A DNA stretch of 35,248 nt from Rickettsiales bacterium (GCA_020049805.1 JAGVLN010000022.1:1-35248), one strand, 5' to 3'. Positions 25,350 to 35,248 are shown, counted from the first letter of the stretch. The notes: generated by a model from the sequence alone, not told the origin. Numbers and translations: made by a program.

Positions 25350-25910
25350 ATGCCGTTTTTAAATGACCATAATATTTTCCAAGAATTTCCTGTCATAGCT
25401 CTTAATAAAGTAAATTTAAGGGAATTAAAAAAATCTGATACAAAGGATTTTTACGATTATATAACGCATGATAAAGTAAAAAAATATTTGTCTGATCAAG
25501 AGATCCCTAAAGATTTATTAGGTGCTGAAGAAGAAGTTAAATATTGGGCTAATTTATTCGTTCATATGCGAAGTATTTATTGGGGTATAGCAACTAAAAA
25601 CGAAAATAAATTAATTGGAACGGCTGGTTTTAATAATTGGAATAGAGTTCACGGTAGAGCAGAAATAAGTTATGATTTGAATTATAACTATTGGAACCAA
25701 GGTATAATGACAGAAGTAGTAATAGGCATTACTAAATTTGCATTTGAAATATTAGGCGTAAACAGATGTCAGGCTACAGTTGTTATTGATAATATTGGTT
25801 CAATAAAAGTATTAGAAAAAGCGGGTTATGTATGCGAGGGCAAACTGCGTAATTATAATATATTGCATGGTGAAATTGTAGATTCTTTCATGTACTCGAT
25901 CATAAAATAG
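25350..25910 (+). CDS. GNAT acetyltransferase, RimJ/RimL-like
   Basis: A 186-residue acetyltransferase that transfers acetyl from acetyl-CoA, typically to an N-terminal or side-chain amine. Features are LRELKKSDTKDFYDYI at the start, WGIATKNENKLIGTAGF, EISYDLNYNYWNQGIMTEVV (cofactor-binding strand and helix), NRCQATVVIDNIGSIKVLEK and AGYVCEGKLR. This is the RimJ/RimL branch that modifies ribosomal proteins or antibiotics. The acceptor cannot be told from sequence. It starts 19 bp after mraY and is followed 11 bp on by apaG, so these genes are likely co-transcribed. Confidence 0.88.
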   Translation: MPFLNDHNIFQEFPVIALNKVNLRELKKSDTKDFYDYITHDKVKKYLSDQEIPKDLLGAEEEVKYWANLFVHMRSIYWGIATKNENKLIGTAGFNNWNRVHGRAEISYDLNYNYWNQGIMTEVVIGITKFAFEILGVNRCQATVVIDNIGSIKVLEKAGYVCEGKLRNYNILHGEIVDSFMYSIIK

Positions 25911-25921
25911 GTAGTTTAAAA

Positions 25922-26317
25922 ATGTTTAGTGCACTCTCGAATTGGATTAAAGTAACAGCTACTCCTTCTTATCAAGGGGAAAGTTTAGACGAAAATGAAT
26001 TATACTCTATATGGAGCTATAATATAGTTATCGAAAACCGAGGTAATACTACAATCAAAATACTTAGTCGTTATTGGAAAATAATAGACTCTAATGGTTT
26101 AATTCATGAGGTTACAGGGGAGGGAATAATTGGTAAAAAACCGATCATTCGTCCAGGAGAGTTATTTGAGTATACCTCCTTTACTAACTTGAAAACTACT
26201 TCGGGTCTTATGGTAGGTAAATATTACGCTTTAGAAGTTCAAACTGGTAAAAAAGTAGAAATTGATATACCTGCTTTTTCATTAGATAATCCTGAAGAAG
26301 AGAAATTGTTAAATTAA
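25922..26317 (+). CDS. apaG: ApaG
   Basis: A 131-residue ApaG-family protein: IKVTATPSYQGESLDENE, WSYNIVIENRGNTTIKILSR, WKIIDSNGLIHEVTGEGIIG, PIIRPGELFEYTSFTNLKT and MVGKYYALEVQTGKKVEIDI. The family has a fibronectin-like beta sandwich; its molecular role (linked to Co2+/Mg2+ efflux phenotypes and nucleotide binding) is not settled. It sits between the acetyltransferase and a small membrane protein on the same strand. Confidence 0.95.
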   Translation: MFSALSNWIKVTATPSYQGESLDENELYSIWSYNIVIENRGNTTIKILSRYWKIIDSNGLIHEVTGEGIIGKKPIIRPGELFEYTSFTNLKTTSGLMVGKYYALEVQTGKKVEIDIPAFSLDNPEEEKLLN

Positions 26318-26328
26318 CTATAAAACCT

Positions 26329-26754
26329 ATGACACTGATTGATGCATATATATATCTATTTCTTGATAGTATACTAGCTTCATTAATTTTTGTTCCGAAT
26401 ATTGATATGGCTTATATCGTTATGAATGTGTTCGGTTATTATAATAAATTTTATATGGTCATAATTGCAGTGGTTGGAAATTGCCTAGGAGCATGCTTGA
26501 ACTACTCTTTGGGGTATTTGTTGCGAGAAGTTAAACAGCATATTAAGAATTATACTGATTCAAATAAATTAATAAACTTAGCAACATTTTCTAGTAAGTA
26601 TCTGATTTACTTGAATATTTTTTCTTTTGTGCCGATTTGTGGTGTAATATTTACTACCGCTTCTGGATTTTTGCAGATTTCATTTAAGCGTACCATGTTA
26701 TTAGTAATCTTAGGCAGGTTGGGATATTATTGTTTGCCTATTATTATAGCTTAA
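26329..26754 (+). CDS. YqaA/DedA-related small membrane protein
   Basis: 141 residues with about four hydrophobic segments and the VTT/YqaA pattern: an N-terminal ILASLIFVPNIDMAYIVM, GNCLGACLNYSLGYLL (the G-x3-G-x6-G motif of the family), a polar middle, and FSFVPICGVIFTTASGFLQI near the end. YqaA proteins belong to the VTT/DedA superfamily, thought to move lipids or ions across the inner membrane. The usual length is about 140-190. No good ribosome site was seen. Its stop overlaps the convergent XRE gene by four bases. Confidence 0.78.
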   Translation: MTLIDAYIYLFLDSILASLIFVPNIDMAYIVMNVFGYYNKFYMVIIAVVGNCLGACLNYSLGYLLREVKQHIKNYTDSNKLINLATFSSKYLIYLNIFSFVPICGVIFTTASGFLQISFKRTMLLVILGRLGYYCLPIIIA

Positions 26755-27125
26755 ATGTTATTTTCCTCAGCTAAAGTCCGGACTAAAGTATTAACAGCAT
26801 TCTGATGTATTGAATTTTTAATTTTCATAAAATTTCTTGCAACTTCAATGCACATTCTTTGGTGATGAGTGTTGACGTTTTCTACATCTTTATTGATATC
26901 TTCATAAAAATACTCAACAGGTTTACCTAATACTTTAGCTATAAGTGCTAGCCTACCAGCTGATATTCTATTAGTACCTTTTTCATATTTTTGACATTGT
27001 TGATGAGTAACGCCAATTTTTTCTCCAAGGTCTTGGCGAGACATTCCCATTGCCAACCTTAAAGAATAAATTTTTTGACCAATATGACTGTCAATATGTT
27101 TAATATGGTCACTTTTTCTGGACAT
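26751..27125 (-). CDS. XRE-family transcription regulator
   Basis: 124 residues with a lambda-Cro-type HTH at about residues 15-72: IGQKIYSLRLAMGMSRQDLG, EKIGVTHQQCQKYEKGTNRI, SAGRLALIAKVLGKPVEYFY. The C-terminal 50 residues are helical and probably dimerise. This type (with QQ-QKYEKG) is widespread in Rickettsiales and other alphaproteobacteria, where related proteins respond to cell-cycle or stress signals. A short palindrome lies between it and the divergent ratA gene and could be its own operator. Confidence 0.9.
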   Translation of the reverse strand: MSRKSDHIKHIDSHIGQKIYSLRLAMGMSRQDLGEKIGVTHQQCQKYEKGTNRISAGRLALIAKVLGKPVEYFYEDINKDVENVNTHHQRMCIEVARNFMKIKNSIHQNAVNTLVRTLAEENNI

Positions 27126-27178
27126 GCTAACTTCTTCTCCTTATTGCGCGATTATAACTATTCAATTATGAAACGAAT

Positions 27179-27192
27179 ATTAACATACGTTA
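27179..27192. promoter_or_regulatory. Candidate operator between XRE gene and ratA
   Basis: TTAAC-ATAC-GTTAA is a 5-bp perfect inverted repeat with a 4-bp spacer, about 54 bp upstream of the XRE start. Its size suits a Cro/CI-type dimer. This is suggestive only. Confidence 0.3.
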
Positions 27193-27263
27193 ACTAAAAT
27201 GGCAAGAAGTTTTTATTTAAAAAAAGTAACATTTTATTTATCTTTAATTTATTACATTTTGTT

Positions 27264-27272
27264 TGATATAAT
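27264..27272 (+). promoter_or_regulatory. Extended -10 promoter for ratA
   Basis: TGATATAAT (TGn followed by a perfect TATAAT) lies 53 bp upstream of the ratA start. No clear -35 is needed for an extended -10 element. Confidence 0.45.
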
Positions 27273-27325
27273 TATTCGTAAGGTTTAAAGTAGTAAAACT
27301 CTGCAAGTTAAGTTAATTATAATAG

Positions 27326-27781
27326 ATGCGCCATAAAGAAATTCAGTATTCCGTATATTCGCCAAAGCAACTATATGAGTTAGTGATAGATATAGATAAG
27401 TATCCTGAATTTTTACCTTGGTGCTCTGCTGCTCGAATTTTAGAAAAGAAAAATAATTGTATATATGCAGAGCTAGTAGTTAGTTTTAAGTCTTTTCATG
27501 ATAAGTATACTTCTAGAGTTAAGAGTACTGTACCAGAAGATATGAACAAACCATATCTTATTAACGTTGATTTGATAGAAGGGCCGTTTCAATTTTTAAA
27601 AAATTATTGGCAATTTGAGAGGGATGAAAAGAAAAATTTAACGAAAGTAAGTTTTGAAATAGATTTTGCTTTTCGTTCTCCAGTTTTGCAAAAACTTATA
27701 GGTTTAATTTTTGAGAAAGCATTAGTATCGATGATGACAGCTTTTAATCAACGTGCTATAGAAATTTATGGTGACAAATAG
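27326..27781 (+). CDS. RatA/COQ10-family START-domain protein
   Basis: 151 residues of the COQ10/RatA polyketide-cyclase-like family: YSPKQLYELVIDIDKYPEFL, PWCSAARIL, AELVVSFKSFHDKYTSRV, LIEGPFQFLKNYWQFE, KVSFEIDFAFRSPVLQKLIG. In alphaproteobacteria and mitochondria the family binds ubiquinone and supports respiration. E. coli RatA has also been reported as an inhibitor of 70S ribosome assembly. The respiratory role is favoured here. The start ATG has only a weak ribosome site. Confidence 0.92.
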   Translation: MRHKEIQYSVYSPKQLYELVIDIDKYPEFLPWCSAARILEKKNNCIYAELVVSFKSFHDKYTSRVKSTVPEDMNKPYLINVDLIEGPFQFLKNYWQFERDEKKNLTKVSFEIDFAFRSPVLQKLIGLIFEKALVSMMTAFNQRAIEIYGDK

Positions 27782-27806
27782 TTATTAAACTTAATTTCAT
27801 TTGTGA

Positions 27807-27847
27807 TTTATACAGATAATTTGATAGAATGTAATTATCTGTATAAA
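27807..27847. promoter_or_regulatory. Perfect 15-bp palindrome before abiEi-like gene
   Basis: TTTATACAGATAATT (27807-27821) and AATTATCTGTATAAA (27833-27847) form a perfect inverted repeat with an 11-bp centre. It overlaps a possible promoter (TTGATA 27821-27826, TATAAA 27842-27847; short 15-bp spacing). AbiEi proteins are known to autoregulate by binding inverted repeats, so this is a candidate operator. It could instead terminate ratA, although no long T run follows. Confidence 0.55.
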
Positions 27848-27878
27848 ATTTCTATTTTAGAGAGTGAGACAATTAAAT

Positions 27879-28688
27879 ATGAGAAGTGATTATCGTAGTA
27901 GAAAGTCGTTAGTGGGGGTTAAATTAATTGAAAAAATACTTCATTTGGGTAATCGTATTTTTAACATAAATAAAGCTAAAGAACTAGGTCAGGAATTAGG
28001 TATTAACCCTAATTATATGGCGGAATGCCTTTTTTATTTACGCCAAATGAAATATATTATCCCAATAAAAAAAGGTTTATATGGTCTTTCTAATAATTTT
28101 CTTCTTGAAAGGCCTCTACATGAGTATGAAATAGCTATGGCGGTTACTTCGCCTGCAGTTATAAGCCATAGTTCTGCTATGCATTTTCATGGACTTATTC
28201 AGGAACGGCCAAATAAAGTTTTTGTTTCTGTGCCTACTACCTCTTCATTACCACGGATTGGAAACAAAGGTAATTCTATTAGTATAATTAATGATGTAAC
28301 ATATCAATTTATTCAGCTCCATCCTAATCAGTATTTTGGTATTCAACAAGCATGGCTAGATGGGACATGTGTTTATGTAACTAATATTGAGAGAACTTTG
28401 ATAGATGGTTTAATTAGGGCTAAATACTGTCAAGGCGTAGCTGAAGTGATTAGAGCTTTTAGAATAATTTCTGAAAAAATAAATTTAGATAAGATTATTC
28501 AATATGCTAATAAATGCGATGTTGCTATTGCCAAGAGATTAGGATGGGTTTTAGAGAAAGAAGGAATTAGTGATGATAAGTTACAACCTTTATTAGAGCG
28601 CCCAATTACTGGATTTGTGAAGTTTGACCCAACTAGAACCTCAAACTCTATATATAATAAAAAATGGATGATAATAGAGAATATATAA
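27879..28688 (+). CDS. AbiEi-like antitoxin/transcription regulator, no toxin partner
   Basis: A 269-residue protein resembling AbiEi, the regulator/antitoxin of type IV toxin-antitoxin systems. It has an N-terminal winged HTH (FNINKAKELGQELGINPNYM, YLRQMKYIIPIKKGLYGL). After it comes the AbiEi domain with VISHSSAMHFHGLIQERPNK, VFVSVPTT and the typical TNIERTLIDGLIRAKYCQGV. The ATG at 27879 follows AGAGAGTGAG and is preferred over a GTG at 27864. The usual downstream nucleotidyltransferase toxin AbiEii is absent: the next gene is convergent plsC, one base away. It may be an orphan antitoxin or a domesticated regulator. The upstream palindrome supports self-regulation. Confidence 0.8.
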   Translation: MRSDYRSRKSLVGVKLIEKILHLGNRIFNINKAKELGQELGINPNYMAECLFYLRQMKYIIPIKKGLYGLSNNFLLERPLHEYEIAMAVTSPAVISHSSAMHFHGLIQERPNKVFVSVPTTSSLPRIGNKGNSISIINDVTYQFIQLHPNQYFGIQQAWLDGTCVYVTNIERTLIDGLIRAKYCQGVAEVIRAFRIISEKINLDKIIQYANKCDVAIAKRLGWVLEKEGISDDKLQPLLERPITGFVKFDPTRTSNSIYNKKWMIIENI

Positions 28689-28689
28689 A

Positions 28690-29412
28690 TTAATGGTCAC
28701 TATCTATTTGGGCTAATTTTAAAGATTCATCTTCTATTACTGAATTCAGATGTTGGATAAATTCATCTTTATCCATACCTGGTTGAATTGGTTTGAGAAT
28801 TTTAACAGTCACCACGCCTGGTTTCATTATCAGTTTTTTCCCAGGCCAACATAATCCGCTATTTAAAGCGACAGGAACTATTTGTACGTTAGTTGTTGAA
28901 TATATAGCAGTAATACCAGGAAAATATCGATTAGTGCGATGTCCAGGAGTTGTTCTTGTGCCTTCAGGGAATAGAATTATAGGTGATTGGTGATTAAGAG
29001 CATTTTTAGCTTGAATAATCATATGTTTTAGGGCCGAAGATTGACCTTGCCTGTCTATATAAATCATCCCTAATCTCCAAAGATATAAGCCAAAAAAGGG
29101 AGTTTTCAATAGTTCTTTTTTTAGCACGTATATAGGAGGAAAGAATGTTTGCCAGAAAAGAATTGTTTCAAATGCTGATTGATGCTTTGAGGCAACGATA
29201 AAAGGCAGTTTAGGTAAATTTTGTTCTCCTGTAACTTTATATTTTATATTACATATTAATTCTAAAGCTATTAAGAGCACTTTAGACCAAGTTTTACAGG
29301 CATAGAATAAATATTTATTCCGTTTAATAAGCAAGGGGGAGCAAGATATAGCTATAAATAATGTCCAGATTATTAGAAATAAGTAAAATAGTATTGAGCG
29401 TAATATCATCAT
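28690..29412 (-). CDS. plsC: PlsC, 1-acyl-glycerol-3-phosphate acyltransferase
   Basis: A 240-residue membrane-bound enzyme that acylates lysophosphatidic acid to phosphatidic acid, the second step of phospholipid synthesis. An N-terminal membrane helix (residues 4-28) precedes the catalytic block KHQSAFET with His77 and Glu82, the H-x4-E variant usual in alphaproteobacteria in place of H-x4-D. The substrate motif LFPEGTR is at 148-153, followed by PVALNSG. Its start overlaps the ydcF-like gene by 4 bp (ATGA), so it forms an operon with lipB and that gene. Confidence 0.93.
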   Translation of the reverse strand: MMILRSILFYLFLIIWTLFIAISCSPLLIKRNKYLFYACKTWSKVLLIALELICNIKYKVTGEQNLPKLPFIVASKHQSAFETILFWQTFFPPIYVLKKELLKTPFFGLYLWRLGMIYIDRQGQSSALKHMIIQAKNALNHQSPIILFPEGTRTTPGHRTNRYFPGITAIYSTTNVQIVPVALNSGLCWPGKKLIMKPGVVTVKILKPIQPGMDKDEFIQHLNSVIEDESLKLAQIDSDH

Positions 29413-29969
29413 AAAATAATTATTAACCTTGAAATTAAATATTTATTATATTCTTTAAATAGAAGGACGGCTGTGTCTTGATTGTGCCACCAATCCTTTA
29501 CTTTAATATAGTCAAGCATTACTGGATTAGGGATAATAATAAGATTAGGTAGTATTTGTTTGAACTCAAATAAACTTCTTGGCATATGATAATTTGCCGT
29601 AACTAACCTAATACTTTTAATATTATTTTTTATAATCCAAGATTTTGTTTCTTGGGCGTTACCTATAGTATCAAACGCCTCTTTACCTAACTCAACATTG
29701 GGTTTATTAGGCGATTGAAGATACAAATTTAATAATTCGTTCATTCGTACGTTTCTATCTACACCAGAAATAAACAACTTATCTGCTTGCTGTTGGTCTA
29801 GAATTTTGAAACCTTCAGCAAGTCTTTTTCTACCTCCAGTTAATACTACTACCGCCTCAGTACGGATAGATGAATCACCAACCTCGGTTGGTATAGAATA
29901 TATAAAATAAATAAATCCTAAAAACCAAATTATTAAAAGCCCTAGGAGAATATAACAAATCTTTTTCAT
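29409..29969 (-). CDS. YdcF/ElyC-family (DUF218) membrane protein
   Basis: 186 residues. One N-terminal membrane anchor (residues about 5-26) precedes a DUF218 domain with AVVVLTGGRKRLAEGFKIL, KLFISGVD, DTIGNAQETKSWI and SIRLVTANYHMPRSLFEF. The His/Arg pair in YHMPRS and the GG-RL motif are family signatures. Members act in the periplasm; E. coli ElyC affects envelope and lipid-carrier use, but the reaction is unproven. The link to plsC by a 4-bp overlap suggests an envelope role. Confidence 0.9.
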   Translation of the reverse strand: MKKICYILLGLLIIWFLGFIYFIYSIPTEVGDSSIRTEAVVVLTGGRKRLAEGFKILDQQQADKLFISGVDRNVRMNELLNLYLQSPNKPNVELGKEAFDTIGNAQETKSWIIKNNIKSIRLVTANYHMPRSLFEFKQILPNLIIIPNPVMLDYIKVKDWWHNQDTAVLLFKEYNKYLISRLIIIL

Positions 29970-29980
29970 AAATAATGATA

Positions 29981-30616
29981 TTAACCAAATATTTTATCGA
30001 ATTTTTGTTTTAAAATATAATCAAGTTTATTCATATTGACTTCTTTATTAAGTTTTTCTATTGAAGAGACTCCATAGTTTTTGATACCGCATGGCACAAT
30101 GCCGTTAAAATGCTCCAAATTAGGGTTAACATTAATAGCAATTCCATGATATGTCACCCATTTTTTAACTCGAATACCAATGGCAGCTATTTTTTCTTCC
30201 TTGCTATTTTGAGCGATTACCCAAATACCTACTCTCCCTTTTTTTCTTTCACCTTTGATGCCAAATTCAATTAAACTTTCTATAATTAATTGCTCTAAAT
30301 TATATACATATTGTTTTAAATCTGGATTTCCTTGAGTACGTTTTTTTAAATCTAACATTAAATACATTACTCTTTGGCCTGGTCCATGATAAGTATATTG
30401 CCCACCTCTGCCAGCCTTGTAAACTGGAAGGAGGTTGCTTTGCAATAAATCCGAGGTTTTGGCACTAGTCCCTGCTGTATATAAAGGAGGGTGCTCTAAC
30501 AGCCAAATCATTTCTGAATTTTGATTAGTAATTATTTGTTCAACTCTTTGTTCCATAATATTCAAAGCATCTAGATATGGCACAACATGTTGATTTATTT
30601 TCCATTCAGTGATCAT
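29981..30616 (-). CDS. lipB: LipB, octanoyl-ACP:protein octanoyltransferase
   Basis: 211 residues. LipB moves octanoyl groups from ACP to lipoyl domains of dehydrogenase complexes, the first step of lipoate synthesis. Visible motifs are LLEHPPLYTAGTSA, GRGGQYTYHGPGQ (residues 69-81), the catalytic lysine in KIAAIGIRV (K142), VTYHGIAINV and the catalytic cysteine in GIVPCGI (C176). The length is normal. The ydcF-like gene follows after 11 bp and then plsC. Confidence 0.96.
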   Translation of the reverse strand: MITEWKINQHVVPYLDALNIMEQRVEQIITNQNSEMIWLLEHPPLYTAGTSAKTSDLLQSNLLPVYKAGRGGQYTYHGPGQRVMYLMLDLKKRTQGNPDLKQYVYNLEQLIIESLIEFGIKGERKKGRVGIWVIAQNSKEEKIAAIGIRVKKWVTYHGIAINVNPNLEHFNGIVPCGIKNYGVSSIEKLNKEVNMNKLDYILKQKFDKIFG

Positions 30617-30790
30617 AATATTTGAACAATATATTTGATTTTTTTTGCAATTGTTTTAATTAATTACTATAGTAAATTTTATAGTTATACTCAAAGTATT
30701 TTAGGAATAATTATGTACAATCATCATTTACCGAGAGCTTGACTTACAAGTTTTCAGGTTGTAGTGTACAAACTTTCTATCAAATAATAA

Positions 30791-33174
<2,384 letters not shown>

Positions 33175-33181
33175 ACATCGT

Positions 33182-34081
33182 ATGTCAAGAACCGATACGA
33201 TTTCAGCTATGTATATGGATAACTCAACTGTTAGAGATTATTTTACTTTACTTAAACCACGGGTGATGAGTTTAGTAATCTTTACGGGATTTATAGGTAT
33301 GTATATTGCTCCAGGCACAATCCATCCTATTATAGGTTTCATAGCAGTTTTTTGTATTGCTTTAGGGTCGGGAGCAGCGGGTGCAATCAACATGTGGTAT
33401 GAACGTGATGTTGATGCAATAATGGAGCGTACAAAAAATCGTCCTTTACCTAAGGGAATTATTTTACCCCAAGAGGCCTTACATTTCGGAGTTGGATTAT
33501 CATTTGCTTCTGTGGTCATAATGGGTTTATTTGTTAATTTAACGGCAGCTTTTCTGTTGCTGTTAGCTATTTTATTTTATGTATTTATCTACACTATTTG
33601 GCTGAAGAGAATTACGCCACAGAACATTGTAATAGGAGGAGCGGCGGGAGCTCTGCCTCCTATGATTGGTTGGGCTGCTGTTACTGGTAATATTTCCTGG
33701 GAATCATTCTTGCTATTTTTGATCATCTTCATGTGGACACCACCACATTTTTGGGCATTATCATTATATAAATGTAATGACTATATTAAAGCTGGAATTC
33801 CTATGATGCCTGTAATTAAAGGTGTAAAACATACTAAGCTACAAATTATGATATATAGTATTATATTAATTTTTATTACGATTGTGCCTTATTACGTTGG
33901 CATGTTCGGATTAGTTTATTTATATTGTGCTTTGGTTCTAGGAATCATTTTTATGTACCTAGCATATTTAGTTTATATCGACGAAACTTATAAATCAGCA
34001 CCTAAATTATTTGGCTATTCAATAGTATATTTATTTTTGCTTTATTCTATAATGCCATTAGATAGATTATTAATGCATTAA
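33182..34081 (+). CDS. ctaB: Protoheme IX farnesyltransferase (heme O synthase)
   Basis: A 299-residue UbiA-family prenyltransferase in the inner membrane that farnesylates heme B to heme O for the oxidase. The prenyl-diphosphate/Mg motif is NMWYERDVDAIMERTKNRPL, a second conserved loop is GGAAGALPPMIGWAAVTG, and WTPPHFWALSLY is the heme-side signature. About nine membrane helices are seen. It starts 7 bp after coxA and belongs to the oxidase operon. Confidence 0.97.
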   Translation: MSRTDTISAMYMDNSTVRDYFTLLKPRVMSLVIFTGFIGMYIAPGTIHPIIGFIAVFCIALGSGAAGAINMWYERDVDAIMERTKNRPLPKGIILPQEALHFGVGLSFASVVIMGLFVNLTAAFLLLLAILFYVFIYTIWLKRITPQNIVIGGAAGALPPMIGWAAVTGNISWESFLLFLIIFMWTPPHFWALSLYKCNDYIKAGIPMMPVIKGVKHTKLQIMIYSIILIFITIVPYYVGMFGLVYLYCALVLGIIFMYLAYLVYIDETYKSAPKLFGYSIVYLFLLYSIMPLDRLLMH

Positions 34082-34085
34082 AATT

Positions 34086-34205
34086 ATGCCAATATCCAAA
34101 TTGCATATTACAAAAAAATATAAAAACCGTGCAATGCTCTTAGCCGTACTAGGATTAGTAGTGCTAGTTTTTCTAGCAGGGCTTGTTAAATTTGGCGTGA
34201 TTTAA
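34086..34205 (+). CDS. CoxF-like small oxidase-operon membrane protein, 39 residues
   Basis: A 39-residue ORF starting four bases after the ctaB stop: a basic start (MPISKLHITKKYKNRAM) followed by one membrane helix (LLAVLGLVVLVFLAGLVKFG) and VI. Alphaproteobacteria carry a small single-helix protein (CoxF) after ctaB with the same layout, a basic N-terminus and a helix ending in a K-x-G-type motif. No separate ribosome site is visible, so translational coupling to ctaB is likely. It ends directly against the convergent porin-like gene. Its role is presumed to be oxidase assembly. The usual next genes, ctaG and coxC, are absent here. Confidence 0.7.
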   Translation: MPISKLHITKKYKNRAMLLAVLGLVVLVFLAGLVKFGVI

Positions 34206-34883
34206 TTAAAAATTATATCTTGCGCCAATAGTAACTTCATGAGCTCTGAGCTTGGATTTTCCTGGTTCAGCAGAGCTAGAAGAGTTGTCTGAGTAATCTA
34301 CTGCTACCCCTTGTCCAGGTTGAATTTTACCCATATTAATGAATTTATAATCCAAATCAAAGTCAACTTGTTCTGTTGCCTTTATTGAAGCACCTGCACC
34401 AATTTGCCAAGCAAAATTATTTATGGTTTTGGAATTATAGGAGGTGTTAACTGCAAGTGTTGGATTATTAACGTTTAGTGTTCCAGCTTTATTACGTGCT
34501 ATGCCAATCCCCGCTGATATATAAGGAGTTATAGGGCCAAAATTGTAAATGTCGTAATATCCATTTACCATTAAAGTTGTGGATTTAATTTTTTCGGTTC
34601 TGGTGGTGCCGTCTATATTATCGTTTAATTTATAATTACGGAAAGATAAGTCTATATCAGCTCTCAAATTCTCGGTAAAATATTTACCAGCTCCAATACT
34701 ATATATGTTAGATTTTTTTAACTTATCATTTATATAGGTGTCATTTTTATCTAATTTTTTTGCCCAAGATTGCCCAATATCACCTCTAATATAATAGTCT
34801 TTATTGATTTGGTCTGTTCCAGCAAGAGCTACAGTTGTAGATAAAAAAGTAGAAATTGCAAAATATAAAATAGCTTTTTTCAT
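34206..34883 (-). CDS. Outer-membrane beta-barrel protein (OmpA/Msp-like)
   Basis: A secreted beta-barrel of about 225 residues. I use ATG 34883, which gives a clean signal peptide (MKKAILYFAISTFLSTTVAL, cleavage at ALA-GT). ATG 34895 would only add four residues. The mature part alternates strands: YYIRGDIGQSW at the start, YSIGAGKYFTENLRADIDLS, LMVNGYYDIYNFGPITPYIS with AGIGIA, WQIGAGASIKATEQVDFDLD, YKFINMG, and the terminal HEVTIGARYNF with a C-terminal Phe, the Bam-recognition signature. It resembles 8-strand opacity/Msp-type proteins common in Rickettsiales. It probably contacts the host surface. Confidence 0.88.
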   Translation of the reverse strand: MKKAILYFAISTFLSTTVALAGTDQINKDYYIRGDIGQSWAKKLDKNDTYINDKLKKSNIYSIGAGKYFTENLRADIDLSFRNYKLNDNIDGTTRTEKIKSTTLMVNGYYDIYNFGPITPYISAGIGIARNKAGTLNVNNPTLAVNTSYNSKTINNFAWQIGAGASIKATEQVDFDLDYKFINMGKIQPGQGVAVDYSDNSSSSAEPGKSKLRAHEVTIGARYNF

Positions 34884-34980
34884 AAAATGTACCATATGTA
34901 ATTAAGAATTTATACTTATTAGCAAAACTTTACTAATTAATCAACTTTAATAATGAAAAGTAATAATTTAAAAACAATTC

Positions 34981-35009
34981 TTGACTAGCCCTGTGATACA
35001 AATTATACA
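34981..35009 (+). promoter_or_regulatory. Near-consensus sigma-70 promoter
   Basis: TTGACT (34981-34986) and TATACA (35004-35009) are exactly 17 bp apart, 45 bp before the start of the charged coiled-coil gene. One of the best promoter matches in the window. Confidence 0.7.
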
Positions 35010-35053
35010 AAACTCAACTTATTTGAGGAATATTACAATTATTATTGGATGAT

Positions 35054-35248
35054 ATGTCACAAGCAGCTATAGAAAAAGCACGAGCTAGAAGAGCTCAACA
35101 AGAAAGATTAGATAAAGAAAGAGCTGATAAATTGGCTGCAGCTAAAAAGGCTGAAGCTGAGAAAGCAGAGCGAGACAGATTAGCTAGAGAAGAAGCGAGT
35201 AGGTTAGAACAGGAAAGATTAGAAAGAGAAGCTGCAGTTAAAAAAGCT
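35054..35248 (+). CDS. Charged coiled-coil protein, N-terminal part
   Basis: An open frame from ATG 35054 runs off the window after 65 codons. It reads MSQAAIEKARARRAQQERLD and continues with Glu/Arg/Lys/Ala-rich heptad-like sequence (KAEAEKAERDRLAREEASRL), predicted to form one long alpha-helical coiled coil. There is no signal peptide at the start. Similar segments occur in TolA-like linkers, IF2 N-termini and effector proteins, so the product cannot be named from this part. It is driven by the promoter at 34981-35009. Confidence 0.65.
   Translation, partial: MSQAAIEKARARRAQQERLDKERADKLAAAKKAEAEKAERDRLAREEASRLEQERLEREAAVKKA

Noticed and set aside
27807-27847. Strong rho-independent terminator of ratA
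   Set aside because: The stem is perfect but no continuous T run follows and it overlaps a promoter-like -10, so an operator is preferred. The terminator role is not excluded.
33238-33519. 93-codon minus-strand open frame in ctaB
   Set aside because: Antisense to a clear heme O synthase with all motifs; no supporting ribosome site or family match.

Overview
The window looks like a chromosome segment of an obligately host-associated alphaproteobacterium, most likely Rickettsiales (a Midichloriaceae- or Rickettsiaceae-like endosymbiont). This is inferred from very AT-rich DNA, a compact housekeeping half with many 1-14 bp overlaps, alphaproteobacterial gene forms (PlsC with KHQSAFET, an aa3-type coxB-coxA-ctaB operon followed by a coxF-like small ORF, murF-mraY, ApaG, RatA/COQ10, CsaA), a decayed ProP-like transporter, and ankyrin and integrin-like proteins. 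The exact species cannot be read from the sequence.

Bases 1 to about 16,000 are accessory. In order they hold: a partial membrane protein with an internal repeat; a 1192-residue chimera (integrin-alpha-like FG-GAP loops, class 3 lipase, RTX-like stretch, C-terminal membrane anchor); two LuxR-type regulators, then a third beyond a nonsense-mutated MHS/ProP-type transporter; three tandem small Gly/Ala-rich hydrophobic proteins; an ankyrin-repeat protein with a serralysin-like RTX C-terminus; a fourth small protein on the opposite strand sharing the same C-terminal tail; an unknown 138-residue protein; a repeat protein of the kind found in large RTX adhesins; and scraps of recombinases. A truncated P4-type integrase lies next to the 3' end of a tRNA-Asn gene (16122-16196), the usual entry point of genomic islands. 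I infer a decaying island that still carries a surface/secreted module with its own solo LuxR regulators.

From 16.3 kb on the content is core: an ABC exporter overlapping a PIF1-like helicase; a pteridine-reductase-like SDR; a Kef-type antiporter overlapping an SH3-domain exported protein; CsaA; murF-mraY; a GNAT acetyltransferase, ApaG and a YqaA-like membrane protein; an XRE regulator; RatA; an orphan AbiEi-like protein behind a perfect palindrome; the minus-strand run lipB-ydcF-plsC; the cytochrome oxidase operon coxB-coxA-ctaB-coxF-like; an outer-membrane beta-barrel protein; and the start of a highly charged coiled-coil protein behind a consensus promoter.

The most novel item is the four-member small-protein family (9525-10452 and 12822-13076). 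All members are Gly/Ala-rich and membrane-like, end in a near-identical acidic tail (MGNFHTLDSIEI-type), and bracket an RTX-tailed ankyrin protein. Next are the three LuxR paralogues, two of which share an almost identical 3' DNA segment, and the lipase/integrin chimera.
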